21,674 nucleotides of DNA from Elysia marginata (Eukaryota > Mollusca > Gastropoda > Plakobranchidae): NCBI GenBank assembly GCA_019649035.1, contig BMAT01007929.1:25069-46742 (forward strand). The letters run 5' to 3'. The translations under genes were made by a program, and so were the position numbers. The notes beneath the pieces were generated by a model, which made no database searches, was not told the origin of the DNA, and saw nothing but the letters and a program-made list of their open reading frames with translations. Positions within the stretch are counted from its first letter, which is position 1. Each line of letters opens with the position of its first letter. This document shows positions 1-12,700 of this stretch, piece after piece.

Positions 1-718
1 CCCTGCATCCTACATCACTCAGTGTGCTGTTGATCTATAGCAAGTTTCGAATCGTCGGCCCAGCAGTAATGCATTCTGTCTTTTGCATAATGTAGCTGAA
101 GTTCTTTGCTTTTTGGTAATATGCTATCCAAAAATGGAAATTTCCTACTTAAGCTAGGATTTTGCTATTGGTGTCACAATTATTTAATTATGAAGTAAGC
201 ATACTTAGTTTACTACTAATTTTTATGTCCACCACAACTTATTTTGAATATCCTAATTTAATAGGTCTGTATCATTGATGTGTAAATGAAAGTCAAAGTC
301 GAGGCCAATAAGCCTACTAAATTGTTCACATCTTCATTTTGCCTCTTTTTTTGCAAACTTTCTGTGGCTTTCACTGGGATCCCATGTCTATGTCTTTTTT
401 AACTTGTCTGTTTATTCTTTCACCTGTTTTAAGTTTTTCCAATTTTTGTAACTTGTATTCTTTATCTATCATTGACACTAAAAGAACTTGTGTATTGGCT
501 AAATGGTGTGTTTTATGTGATTATTTTTTTTCTTTAAAGAATTAAATGGCATCCCTGTGTTTTAAACTAGACATTTTTAGCCATGGTGGTTTCGAAACAA
601 TTTTTAAACAAAGTTATTTGATCAACAAAAATATTTTGGTTTGATAGATTTTTACTAAATATAAATTGAAACCATGACAGTTTCCACCATATTGATGTAT
701 ACCATTCATTGCCCACAG
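1..718 (+). other. Upstream intron, partial
   Basis: AT-rich sequence with no exon I can support. The preceding propeller exon must end in phase 0, and no acceptor-donor pair here encloses a family-like frame. Short T-rich open frames occur (e.g. 339-545) but have no recognisable protein pattern. Confidence 0.7.
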
Positions 719-789
719 CTTTATGCAAGTGAAGATTTTGGCATCAGCTGGACTCTAGTGGCTGAAAGCGTCATAACTCCAATTTACTG
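719..789 (+). CDS. SORCS: SorCS-like exon 1 of window: propeller blade with Asp box
   Basis: Follows acceptor gcccacag and ends TG before donor gtaaaa. It encodes LYASEDFGISWTLVAES and a further six residues. SEDFGISW is a clean Asp box (S-x-D-x-G-x-S-W), a loop motif repeated in VPS10 propellers. The end phase (TG plus G of the next exon, giving Trp) agrees exactly with the next exon. Entry phase is 0. It is the first exon I can find in the window. Confidence 0.88.
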
Positions 790-3700
790 GTAAAATTTCA
801 TAATTCCATGCCTGCATGATGTAAACAAAACTTAGCAAATACTTATTGATTTCAAAATTAAGGAGAGTCTCATTGCATCACGAACTTTCAAGGACCAGAA
901 AGAATATGCAGTGTTATCCTATCTACGAATATCTTAGACAATAAACTCTCCTGGCATTCAGAGATGCAATCAGTCTATAAGAATAGAAATCAAAGACTAT
1001 ATTTCCTAAGAAAACTAAAAATGTTCAATATTGATAGCACTGAGATAGATATTTAGTACACTCCAACACTTCAAAGTATCCTAATTTTTGGGATTAATTG
1101 GTTGGGTGAAAACATCACAGTATCAGACAAAAAGTGTTTGATCAGAGTCATTAAAAATTCTCAAATTAATGGTTATGAATACAAGTCTACCACTTGACCT
1201 TTGTCACACAATTTACTCCTGAAACTTGGCTCTGTCCCTAATTTTAAAAGATCACATAGTAAAAGTCTTCTCTTCAAAGCACCACAAAGAGGTAAAAAAA
1301 CTCCTTTGTGTGCATTGTGGCTCCTCCTCAAGGTATTAATGCTTAAAATAAAAGCTGCAAGTTAGTTTTGTAACTGCTAGTCATACTGTTTACAAGATGC
1401 GCCATCAACTTCCACTGGCTGTAACCAAACCAAATTAAAAAAAATGATTTAATAAAATTATTCTTATCCTCATCTTTAAAAGTAAGATCAATTAATTTGT
1501 TGGGTTTTTCTTTTCAAGATTTCAATTTTATTGTCTTTTTCATATGATTGTAAGACAATTTTTTCTGACTTGTGCCTCAGCTCATCTGATAAGCCGTACC
1601 ACAAAGCAAATTAAGTTCTTAGGTACCCATCATCTTGAAAATTATACTCTATTTTCAAGACAATGTGTTGAATTAAAGATGCACTGAACAGCCTCTCCTC
1701 ACTAAGCACTAAGTGCCAGGATTATTGAGAAAAGTAAAGTTGTAACATAATGTCAAACAAAAATAATTTTGCAGTTAGAGTTATTTCAAGCCATTGAATC
1801 CCAAAATGTCCGATTGTTTTTCCCTGACTATGAGGAAAGAAAATTAAAGCTGTCAATATCTCCAAAAAAAGTTAAATCTTTAGATATTTATTAAATGTAT
1901 ATATTTTCAAATCTTTTTTTAGGGGGGATCCTGATTTTGACCAAAGTGAGGATATTGTCCACTTGCAAATTGAAGGAGGAAGTGAGTATTTATTATTATG
2001 TTTGTCTTTTTATTGATTTGATATTTTCACTCAAACTTTATGGTGAGGAAATAAACAATAACAAATACTGTAAAAAATTTGAAAAAGAAATTTGAAAGAA
2101 AAAGAAAACAAAAATATTACATCGTATTGTCAGATTTTAATCTAGCTCTTTACCTGAACTTTTGTCTTCAATATAAGTTTTGATTATTTACGACCTCTGG
2201 CAGTTCCATCCCAAGCTTCCTACAGAGCATGTCGTCTCCCTGGGTGCCAGCCTGTGTCAGGAGACCTGGAGAGAGTTGGACTTTTTATGGCAGGGACTCT
2301 CATGGTGCAAAAGGAATATATGTTTGTACAGGTTTGTTGAAAATTTTAATGACAGTAGATATTTGAATAAAATTCAATTGATACTGTTGGTTTTTTTTAA
2401 GTATGAGAGGCGATTGGCCCAAATTACAAAAGGATTGCAGCGTTACCTACAAATATATATTTCGCATGCACATAATAAATACACAAAATAATATATTCTA
2501 AAGATGTGCTTTTAAATTAAACTAGCATATACATATACATATATGTATATAGCTTGGGTGACATCTGACCATACAAGTATTCTGTAAGGAATATACATTA
2601 AAAAGTCATTTTTAGTACTGGGAAATTGAGAAGCTGACCCTGCTTAGCTACTAATTAAAAATACCTTTAATCCATCTAAAATACCCAAGCCTGTTTTATG
2701 TCGCACCAAAATGGATAGAGGAACTACAAGGGTTTTGTCGCAAGTCCATTTTAAGTGGGTGAGAATAAAAACAAAATGACAAAAAGTACCGTAGTAAAAA
2801 TTACCGAGGAATTTGTGGAACGCACTGCATGGTCATATTCTCAAGAGCTAGGTGGGGACTAGATGGGAGTTTTTCTCTGTCAAAAAGTTTGTAAATAGTC
2901 TTTACTGATGTTGAATATATATGTAAGCAGGTAAAGGGGTCTTCGTTCAATAACTTTATTGCAGGGGGTGTATTAGCATTAATCATCTCAAGCAAAATAC
3001 AAGATATGCTGCTTTTTTCTAACTAAAATCTGATTCTAAAGTACTTCAGCTATTTCGAGCTAAATTTGTGATACAGATTATCAAGTTTGGTTTTTAGCCT
3101 GCAAATCTACTAAACTGTGTCCAGAACTGAAAAACAACTTAAATAGATATTGGAATAAAATGTAGAATATGAAACTCAAACAGACAAGACCCCAGAGCAT
3201 TTGTTTTGTGTAACTTAATCATGCCAATCCACATTTTAAAAAAATTTGGCACCTGGCCTTACTTGTCATACAATTATCAAGAAAAGGAGAAGATCCTTTA
3301 TTTATATAAAGTACTTATCAATTATTAAAATGCGAAAAATCCCACTTTCCTGGCTAAAACAGGTTTCCTTTGAGAATTATTTCAGTTGGTTTAATTTATA
3401 TTTGCTTCAAAACATTCAGTTGGATAATTAGATTTTTTTTACAGTTGAAAATGACAGACACATCAAGTAAAGACATAAATTTTCCTTAAAAAAAGATCAA
3501 GTGTGTATATATATTTGTTTATCTTATCGTAAGGTATAAATAATTTCAACATTTTTTACTTGTTTTTTTTGCCCCAATATTTTTTTTTACATCAATATAG
3601 AAGGAAAATCAGAACGGGTCTGAAAGCTTTTTGATGGTGTCTTACAACAGGACTCATTTCAGCAGAGCCCGGTTTCCAAGCAATGAGAGAACTATTGTAA

Positions 3701-6700
3701 GTAGCTTGAGGTATTTGGTTATGTATTTTTATGTTCTTTTTCAACTTTGAAAAGTACTACACTCTAATTACCATTTTATGAATATTTGAAAGAAATTGCA
3801 ATGTCAAGAAGCATTGAACCAAACCAAACCAAAAGAAAAGAGTCAAATTAAAGGAAGAAGTGGTCTGCAAAAATAAAAAAGGTCACAGCGAATAAATATT
3901 ACTAGTGGGCGTGTGTGCACATTGAATTGTGAACGAGTTTGTAGCAGGGGTGGGGCCGTTGGGTGTAGTCGCTTTTTTAAAATCTTGCTCTCAGTTAGTT
4001 AGCCTATGAAGTAATGACAAAACAAGTAAATCTAGTGTATGCCTACAGCTTAGGTCACTGGGAAACATAGCGGGCTGCAAAAAAAAATAGAATAAAAAGA
4101 GAGAGAGAATGCTGCGCCTCTTGGTGACCCGTACCAGAGTAGATCTAATCACCAATGCACTGATTTGAATTAATTTCAAGTAGGCCTACACTGAACCTTG
4201 CGTCCGACCGATCGGATGTATCATCTTGACCTTGAATCCTACCCGAAGGGCCGTTGGTGCGTTTGTTTTGGACGCCGTCGACCGGCCGCCTGATACCCGA
4301 AATCTGCTTTTTTTCATATAAGACCCAGCACTAAGTATTTGTGCTAGCAAGGTGTTTTAAGAGAAAATAAAATTTTCAGGGTTGGAGATTAACTTCCTGT
4401 GATAGTGATTACATTCAAATATGAAATGAGAAGTAAATCGCTGCCCAAATACTCTAAAATTGCTTCTACTTTCTAATCCCCTTCCCCCCCCAGAAAAGCT
4501 TTGCAGGTCGCATCATCTTTCAGCACTGGCAGGATTAACTACTTTTCTAAAATTATAAGGACAAAAGATACATTTACATGATTGCATTATTATCATTTAG
4601 TCACTAAAGATTTTACATTCTTTTTAAATTGTACATCAAGGATTTGTTTTCTATTGTAAAATGATTCTGAAGATTTATTTAGATTGAGAGAAGTAAGGAA
4701 AAAATCTTTCCAAGGTTTACATACATATTTTTTTTCCATCCAGAACTTCCTGATCACAAACCTTGATGATAATCAGGTATTTGTTGCTGTTCACCATGGC
4801 AACACTGTAAACCTATACCTATCAGATGTGACTGGTCAGTATTACACTCTCAGCCTTGAGGATATCTTTTATGAAGAGAAGCTTGACTGGTTTGAAATTG
4901 ATTTTGCAGAGGTAAGTAGGCTATTAAGAAAGAGTCTAATCATCTAATGTAAACTGGGAACAACTCGATTTGTACTCCTTATTTTTCATTTACTTTTCTT
5001 AGTCCCCAAGAGTGCAATTGTAACAGGCTAGTTGGTTTTTTTTTATCATGATCCCCTTTATATCTTGGTAACATTGTATGAATACTTTATGGCAAGAAAA
5101 AAAGTTGGAAATGCAAATGTACTTTTGCTTAATTTTTCCCCCATTTGTTATGACTTTCAAATAAGTTTGCATAATTTTCCTAACCAAAGTTTGCCTTCTA
5201 AATCTACTCAGCCGAGTCAAAAACATCGAGACCTGGAAAATGCTTGCATAATATGAACTGCAATCAGATACAAATTTACCTTTCTTTTGTAAAATTCATG
5301 TATGTAGGCCTACTGATAATTCAATTTTTGGATAATTCAAAGTTCCGTTCTTGTTGGGTTTGAAGTATCTGAACTGGACTGTAGTTCATTGTTGATGGTA
5401 CTTAAAAAAAAAAAAAGAGCAAATAACTAAAAACTGTGAATGTAAAATTACCCAGATTATTATAGCGGCCCATACTTTATGCATCGAGATTTTCAAGATT
5501 TGGTTCTATAACTTATTAATTCGATTATTGTGTTCCTTGCCTCTCATAGATCAGAGACAGCTTGGATGTCAACGGTTGCTAAGAATGATGGTTTGTGAAA
5601 TACATGAGTGCTACGATTTCTTCTTATAATCTTATTTTCTTTAAACAATGTATGCATGGCAGTTAGAATTTGAAAGGTAGAACTTGTTTATTTACCTTGA
5701 AAAATAGGTATTTTCTAAAGATAGTAAATATGCTTTTCCTGATAATGAAGAATAAAATATACCAACATCATTGACTTATAAGGTTTATGATTTAGGTGAT
5801 GCATTCAAATATTCAACTCTTTTTAAAATATCTGCACAAGCCTTTTTTAATATTGGAGAGTTTCATTTCAGGTAAAAGGAATGAATTGGACCTTTATGGC
5901 AAACAAAATAGAGAAATCTGACTCCTCAAAACCCGGCTTTGTTCAGACTTATGTCTCATATGATAAAGGTGGCAATTGGGCTCCATTGTTCATCAACAAA
6001 AGTTGTTCTGAGGTATAAAAAGTATAAGAAATATTCTATTAACATATTTGAACAAAATTGGATTTAAACAAAATTTAATCTACTCATTAAGCTATCAAAC
6101 ACTTTACATAGAAAGATGTTGCTTTTGATAACATTCTCATCAAGAAAGTATGACATATTTAAACATATGTGTGAAAATGTATGTATATCAGGTTTGTTGT
6201 TTTATTTTATTTTCATCACTTTTGTTATGCTTGTCTTTATTTAAGGACGTTTTCTTTAGTTTATTTAAATCTGAGAGTTTTTGTTAAATTTTTCCTCAAA
6301 TTACCTTCCTTGTTTGTTTTTTTTATGCTAGGTAGAAACCTGCGCTCTGCTTTTAGAGCTGAAAAACCCTGATGATCCTGTTAGATCTGTTGACACAGCT
6401 CCAGGTATCATCCTTGCTCATGGAATACTTGCAAATAGCCACCAGAAAGGACTCACATCAGTTTTTGTCACTAATGATGGAGGAGCAACTTGGACACAGG
6501 TACAGATGGGAAGGGTGACCGATGGTCTAACTATCCTTGACATTTTTTATTTAATATTTAAGAAAATTATTTATCTAGATTTTTTTTTGTAATAATTAAA
6601 CTTTGTAATTTGCAAAGAAATCAGATCTACCCCAGTGAAGGTTTACACCTATTATAGCAGCATGTACTGAATTTGGACTATTTTTGTGTCTCTCATGTTT

Positions 6701-9700
6701 TCTTGATTTTACATCTCCATTCTTGGAGAGTATTTGCAGAGGGAAAAGAGAGCTATCTAAGTCACCTCATTTGCCCTATGCTTATTGCTCACACATACGC
6801 ACATGGTGCCGATTTATTTGTTGATCAAGGCCCAGGCTGAGGGCTTCCCCCACTAGCCTGCCATGGCGTTAAAATCTTGCAAAATAGACAGCCTATATCA
6901 TTGGGTGTATTTGATATTCATTATTGCAAAATATATCATATAAAGCGTACTGAACTGTTAAATTGACAATTGAGCTCACATCCATGTTGCCCATCTCTGT
7001 GGGACCATTCATTAAACAACACAGTGAAAACAAAAAGCTTAGGTCTAGGCAATTTACAGAATACTTCAACTTTTGATTTAAACTCCTGCATTAAACTGTC
7101 AAAAAAAAAACAACAACAATGGTACACTCTAATCCTGAATTGCAAAGAGATAATGATGTCTAGATTTAGGTCTGAATCTAAGTGCACAGCTTTGTTTTCT
7201 TTGAAATGAAAGCTCAGGGATGCAAGTTTTCCGATTTTAATCGGAATTCCGATTTTTTCGTCTTCCCCGATTTTTTTTTATTTTCGTATTTCTTTTTCAA
7301 CCAGACTATCAGCAACAAAAAAGTCGGAAAAATTATAAACTTATTAAAGTAAGAACTTAAACGAGAAAAGACGACCGGAAAATCGGAAGCGAATTACGAA
7401 CCTTTTTCCAATTCTATGGCGATACCGATTATTTCTTTTTGTTTATCCGTTAGTCGATTTCCGTTAATATTTTATATATAACCTCATCGCCCGATTTCTT
7501 TTTCGTGACGAGTTCGAAACTGTCCACACAATGGCCAATGGGCGTAAAAGCAAAAGTGAAAGTATGCTACCGATAATTTCTCTTGTTTATCTTTCGCATT
7601 TGTATACTCCGTGTAGATCTAGAATCTAGGCCTAGTCATAAATAAAGTGATCTTACGATAATACGAACACATGGTTCTATGACTGTTCAAAACATCGAGA
7701 GTCCTTTATAATTCTTTCTTACATTACATCTTGTGCACTTTGTCTTCTTTAGCCAAGAGCGATCTTGTTCAGTGATATTTCATATTGTGTTTGCTGCACT
7801 TCATTGACCTTTCTAGATCTGTTTAATTTTCAAGCAAGTGCCAGGCTAGAGGCTTTAACTCTTAGATCTAGATGTCTTTCTCTTCAAATCTAGATTAGAT
7901 CTATTCTATCTCTCTATAGATCTTGATTAGACATGGAGAAACAGTGTAGCTAGTCATTAACTGACACAGCCTTACTCGCTTACACTAGAAAATCTAGATC
8001 TAGACTCTAGTAACATATACTAACAATCTAGATTTTGGTCATGGTGGCCATTCCAAGTCTAGATATAACCCAAATTAAGTTCTTGGATGGGAAATCTACA
8101 ACCTCACATTGTGTTTCTATTTGAAAGAACAAATGTAGGAGAAAGACATCAATTCAATGGAAACTTTTATTCTAGTTATACAATGTAGCAGGAAAAATTT
8201 TGGACGAGGATGGTGTTGCATGATGTTTGCTGTGTAAAACTAAAAAGAGAGTTTCTTACCAAATTGGTGGCAAAATCGTTTTTGCTACTGCTAGACATTG
8301 AAAGAGTGGCTTTAGTAATCAGAATAGCGCGCGCTCGGAAACTTTCATTAAAAAATTTCCTGCTTTTTTCTCATGAGCTGCTTGCATCCCTGGAAAGCTG
8401 CTTATAGACAAAACATGTGAGTTTAAAGATAGAAATTTTAATCACTTTTGAACGATTTTATTTCTAGAATAATGAGAAAGGTAGATCTAGATTCAGTTGT
8501 GTGGTGGTGATGCTTAGACTTTGAGATCTATACTATATAGACCTAGATAATAATAACCTAAGCAGATAAATCCCCTAGAAGTTAAGGTGACATTACATTA
8601 AGACATCAAACATGTGAATATGACTGAGCTTAGTCTAGATCTAGGATGATGATTAGGTGTATACAGTGGAATCTGTTTAAGATGAACTGTGGGTTAAGAT
8701 AAACTAGGTTTTTGGTCCCTTTTCTTTTTTTCCTTTATAAGGATAAATCCATCCTAGTTTTCATACTTAGCACAATGCTGCTCCCTAGGAGTGCAGTAGT
8801 GCCAAAGTGCATACACCCCTTCATGGAGTCCTGGGCGCTCATAGTTATTGCAGGGTTCTGTGAAAAAACACCATGCTTACTAGTTATATCTATTTTAAAT
8901 TTAGCTTACAATCGCAAATTTTATTTTTTATGCTACTTTCAGTTATATTTTCAAGTTATAGCTGTTTCATGGTGTTTGTAGGCCTCTAGATTCATAAATT
9001 TCTACATAAGCTGTTGTTAGCAAGTTTAGATCAATATAAAATTAGCCTTTTGGAAGATGAATAGGATCATAATGATGCCGATAAAAGCATACATTTGGGT
9101 AATTTTGACATGGAGTTAATTTATTGCAAAAAATATTGTAAGTAAATTCAATTTGAAAAAAGAAAACACACACTCACTTTGTCGTCATTTATTTTGTTAT
9201 CATTACACTGTGTGCATCCATTTTTATACAGTGGACCCAACAAGTTTTATAGGAAATTATGGAAAGTTCATTGAAACCACGGTTTGTTCAAAGTAAGGTC
9301 TCTTTAATGATGCCCAACTTGAACAAAATGAGAAAGTGCTTTACCATATGTCAACCTTGAAATCTTTCTAAAACTATAGAAAAAAAACCCTAAATAAACT
9401 GACTCAGTACTGCAAGGTTTTGCAACGCCAGCCGCTTTTTCCTGTGACATATTGCCATCTCTCTCTTTCTATCTTTGATGATTCTGATAGCTGAATTGCT
9501 TATAATGTGAATAATGGTACCAGAAAAAAAAAAGATCCATAATTAGTTTCAATTTCATTTCTAGTTTGTTAAAAATGAGGTTGGTCTAAAAATAGTTTTC
9601 TCAATTTGAGGACATTTGTTAAGGTTAAAGAAGAGAAAACATGGGAGCTTTATTTAAGTTCATTCAGTGAATGCAAGGGTTTGTTGAGTCCAAGGTTATT

Positions 9701-12700
9701 GGATACGAGGTCCACTGTAGTAACTGTGCAATAGAATGGTTGTCTGTCTTTATTTATGAGTTATGATTTCATTGATGGCTTATATGTTACCATAAGGTTA
9801 ATTAGTGTTTTTGTAGGATTTTCAAAAACACTTGAAATCTGTGTGGTTATTGGAATAGTCACCCGCAAAACAAACTGTGTAGAGGAAAGAGAAGGGGTGC
9901 AACCTGTGCGCAGAGAAAAGGTTAATGATATGATGTAGATCCTAAATACAAGAGCTTGCTCATTTACTGTCCCGGTAAACTAGTGTGCCATCAAACATTA
10001 AACATAAATCTACATTTTATTTTGTGTAACATTTCTCTAAAAACAATTTTTTTTTTTTTGCATATTATTGTTAACTTTTTAAAATCAATTTAATGTCTTT
10101 AATGAAATGCTTATAAGTAAGCTTAATTTTTGCCTGATTACATTAAAATGTTTTTTGCTCACCACCCTAAAAGGTGAATTATATTTTAAAAAAAACTTAA
10201 AACAGTCATGCAGAATAACAAGAAAAATAACCATGCACATCAATTATAAAAATGAGCGTTTTCCTCAAGCTCAATTGTTGTTTATACTACAGGTATCCGC
10301 TGCTGTTTTTGTTGTTTAGGTATTTATGAATATCACATTTTCCTTTAAAATTTATGCATAAAAAACATTTAGCTAGTAAAATTATATAAGCATATAAAGG
10401 TAGGAACAATAAATAATCAATTTTGAATCCTTACTAGTTGCTTTGGTCATTATTATTTACACAAAAATTATTTCTTATTCATCAGGCTCCGTTCAACATA
10501 ACATGCCTCTTTCGGATTCTAAACCACGGAAGTTTATTGACTGCAATACCAGATTCATCAAGCTCTAATGTTATTCAGTAAGTTCTTACATTTGTTTCAT
10601 GTGCAGAGTCATTATCATACAATAAGTTTAACCTTCACATTTTGAGTGATGCTTTGTATTTTTAAGCATCCAGTTTAACCATACAAAGATATGCATATAT
10701 ATTTCCTTTAAACTCATTGCGTCCCTTTCACTCGCTTAGCACAGGGTTATATTTGTACTTGGTTAATTTGTTGCTGGTGTGTTTTGGAAGGATTTAATTT
10801 TTTTAAAATGAACAAACCATTTGATTGCCTTGAAATTTTGAGGTCTCTGACTGCATGGGTGTATATTTGTAACATATTTTGAACACAAAAAAAGTTTTTA
10901 GATTCTAAACTTTTAAATACCAAAGTAAAAATTTTAAAGATAATTCTTTTCTTTACTGAAAGATAGTGTCATTAGCATGCTGAAGAACTCTTTTCCTTCC
11001 TCAAAATCAGTCTTATGATTGAAATATTGTAAAGGTATCCTTTTTTAAGGAGCGTAGTGGCGACATGGTTTAAGCCAAGTTTCTTTAAGTGGCAAGGCGG
11101 TGGGTGCCGAAGCATCTATAAGTCGAAGGTTCGAATCATGCTAAAGGCAGACATTTCGGGCATTTCCACTAAAAAGCATACTTCTCTCCACTGCTAATTT
11201 CATACCTTTACAATATTTCAATCATTTGATTGCGCAGTGGCTGCCTCCATTATTTATTCTGATCTCAAAATCAGTCTTGCAGCATTGTTTTTAACTATTT
11301 GTAGGCTGTAACGAAGTTCGACATTGTTTTAGTCTAGTTCCTTAGTCATGCTATGTACAATGTAGGCCTAGATTAAGGCTACGCTTGTTTTCTAAATGGA
11401 ATGTGTTAAGTATTTGTAGTTATAAGTAACTTACGGTTTTCATAACTCAATAAAATCTAGAATGATTGCCCATTGTTAGTTTTGTAGATCTAGGCTTCTG
11501 GATTTATCTAGATTCCCACCTTCCGGTTCATTTACATAATGTTTGATGATGTAGGAGGAATTTTGGGCGACTTATTTTTAACTTGGTCTGTGATTGGGTG
11601 TCGCTGTCGTTCTAGTCCACGCCTTTTTCACCTTTCTTGTAAAGGGTCGAATTTTTTAGCAATACCTAGACCAATTGTGTTCTTCTAGAAATGTGTTTTG
11701 CCTATAAATAGAGCTCGCGCGGTTAATTAGAAAAAGACTAAAAAATACTTAAAAGGACTGAGAGGATAGAATACTGGATTAAGAGAGAGTGAGCAGTTTT
11801 GAGCAAAAGTTAGATCTACGATTTGTTTATGCTGGACATTGGCACTTCCACTGTTATTATTTTTTACTGCTGCTGGATGTGAATACTGTTTCGTGTTGAT
11901 TTCATCATTTTAAGTTGAATAAACTTATTTTCTACATTCTTCATGCGACTTTTCACATTTTCAAGATATCAAAAGAACTCACAAGTCTCGCATCAGGAGT
12001 TTTATTCGTTTACTTGATTATTATTTCTGGTGTTTGTGACATAGGCTATTAGTATGGTCTTGTGAAATGCTAGAATTAAAGAGATGCAGTAGTCCATTTT
12101 ACACAAAACCAATGCATTCTCAAGTAAGGCTGTTACATCTTCCTTCAGAAAATGGCAAATCTTAGCTTTCTTATCAAATACAGCCCAATGTGTGTTTCAA
12201 ATAAAATTAATCTGTTCAGTCATTTTATTTTGAGACCCTACAGTAATAATTTAAACTGTGAGTGTTTACTACTTCTAAGCACATGTTATACATTTGTTCA
12301 TTTTGAATTGATAACCTGATGTTAGGATGATACTGTAAGATTACTCAATGATTGGTGTTAACTTTATTTTTTTCTGGCTGAAGACTTGATTGAATGCCAG
12401 TCTTCCTCTTATTGTAAATGTAGCAATGAAGCACTGAGAACATTTTGGTCGGGAGCAAGCAGATTACTTTTTGAAATAAATGAGCTCTTTTTTTGCTGTA
12501 CTCTGCAACCTGCCCATGATGACCAGCTGAAGATGATAGTCAAAAGTTGTTGTCTTTGCCAATTATTATTTTTGGCATTAGATGTATCAATGAAACTGCT
12601 CTCAATCCGGTGCTTGTCCATTGTCAGTTCATAGACAACTCAGTAAGTTGTAACTAAACTCCTTTACCTTTGACTTTAAATTATTTTCTTTTGCAACAAA

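Larger units (their letters stand above)
7215..8392. mobile_element. Non-autonomous DNA transposon, 1,178 bp, hAT-like ends
   Basis: The left end CAGGGATGCAAG (7215-7226) is exactly inverted at the right end CTTGCATCCCTG (8381-8392). The 7-bp word GAAAGCT lies directly outside both ends (7208-7214 and 8393-8399), which fits a target duplication. The CAGGG start resembles hAT elements, although hAT usually duplicates 8 bp, so the superfamily is uncertain. No transposase frame is present; the longest internal open frame (8210-8407) is not transposase-like. The left 280 bp is packed with CCGATTTT words, and the interior with AGATCTAG words. Confidence 0.82.
6500..10485 (+). other. Large intron between exons 7 and 8, transposon-rich
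   Basis: At 3,986 bp this is the longest intron. It carries a DNA transposon (7215-8392), a pogo-like end at 8664 and a MITE (9229-9717). The remaining parts, 6500-7207, 8400-8660 and 9720-10485, show only AT-rich unique-looking sequence with scattered AGATCTAG words. Confidence 0.8.
11307..12041 (+). mobile_element. Solo LTR of an LTR retrotransposon, 735 bp
   Basis: It starts TGTAACGAAG and ends TTTGTGACA (5'-TG...CA-3'), with 5-bp direct repeats TAGGC at 11302-11306 and 12042-12046. Internal signals are in LTR order: TATAAATA at 11703-11710 and poly-A signal AATAAA at 11918-11923, about 215 bp apart. No primer-binding site, gag or pol follows, so this is a recombined solo copy on the + strand. 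A Ty3/Gypsy-type origin is likely from the TGTAAC start and 5-bp duplication, but unproven. Confidence 0.82.

Noticed and set aside
1-718. An earlier propeller exon within the window
   Set aside because: No acceptor-donor pair encloses an open frame with the F-H-P...W...A-Y type strand expected before exon 1.
2180-2491. 103-codon open frame containing CQETWRELDFLW
   Set aside because: It is a +1 shifted reading of exon 3 and its intron. The VPS10 frame through the same bases is in phase with 13 later exons.
11090-11145. Stand-alone tRNA gene
   Set aside because: Only the B-box is good; the acceptor and T-stem pairings are poor, and it lies inside a retroposon-like insert with target duplications.
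12386-12634. Overlapping open frames on both strands
   Set aside because: No similarity pattern, no splice context and no codon-like bias; overlapping chance frames in an intron.
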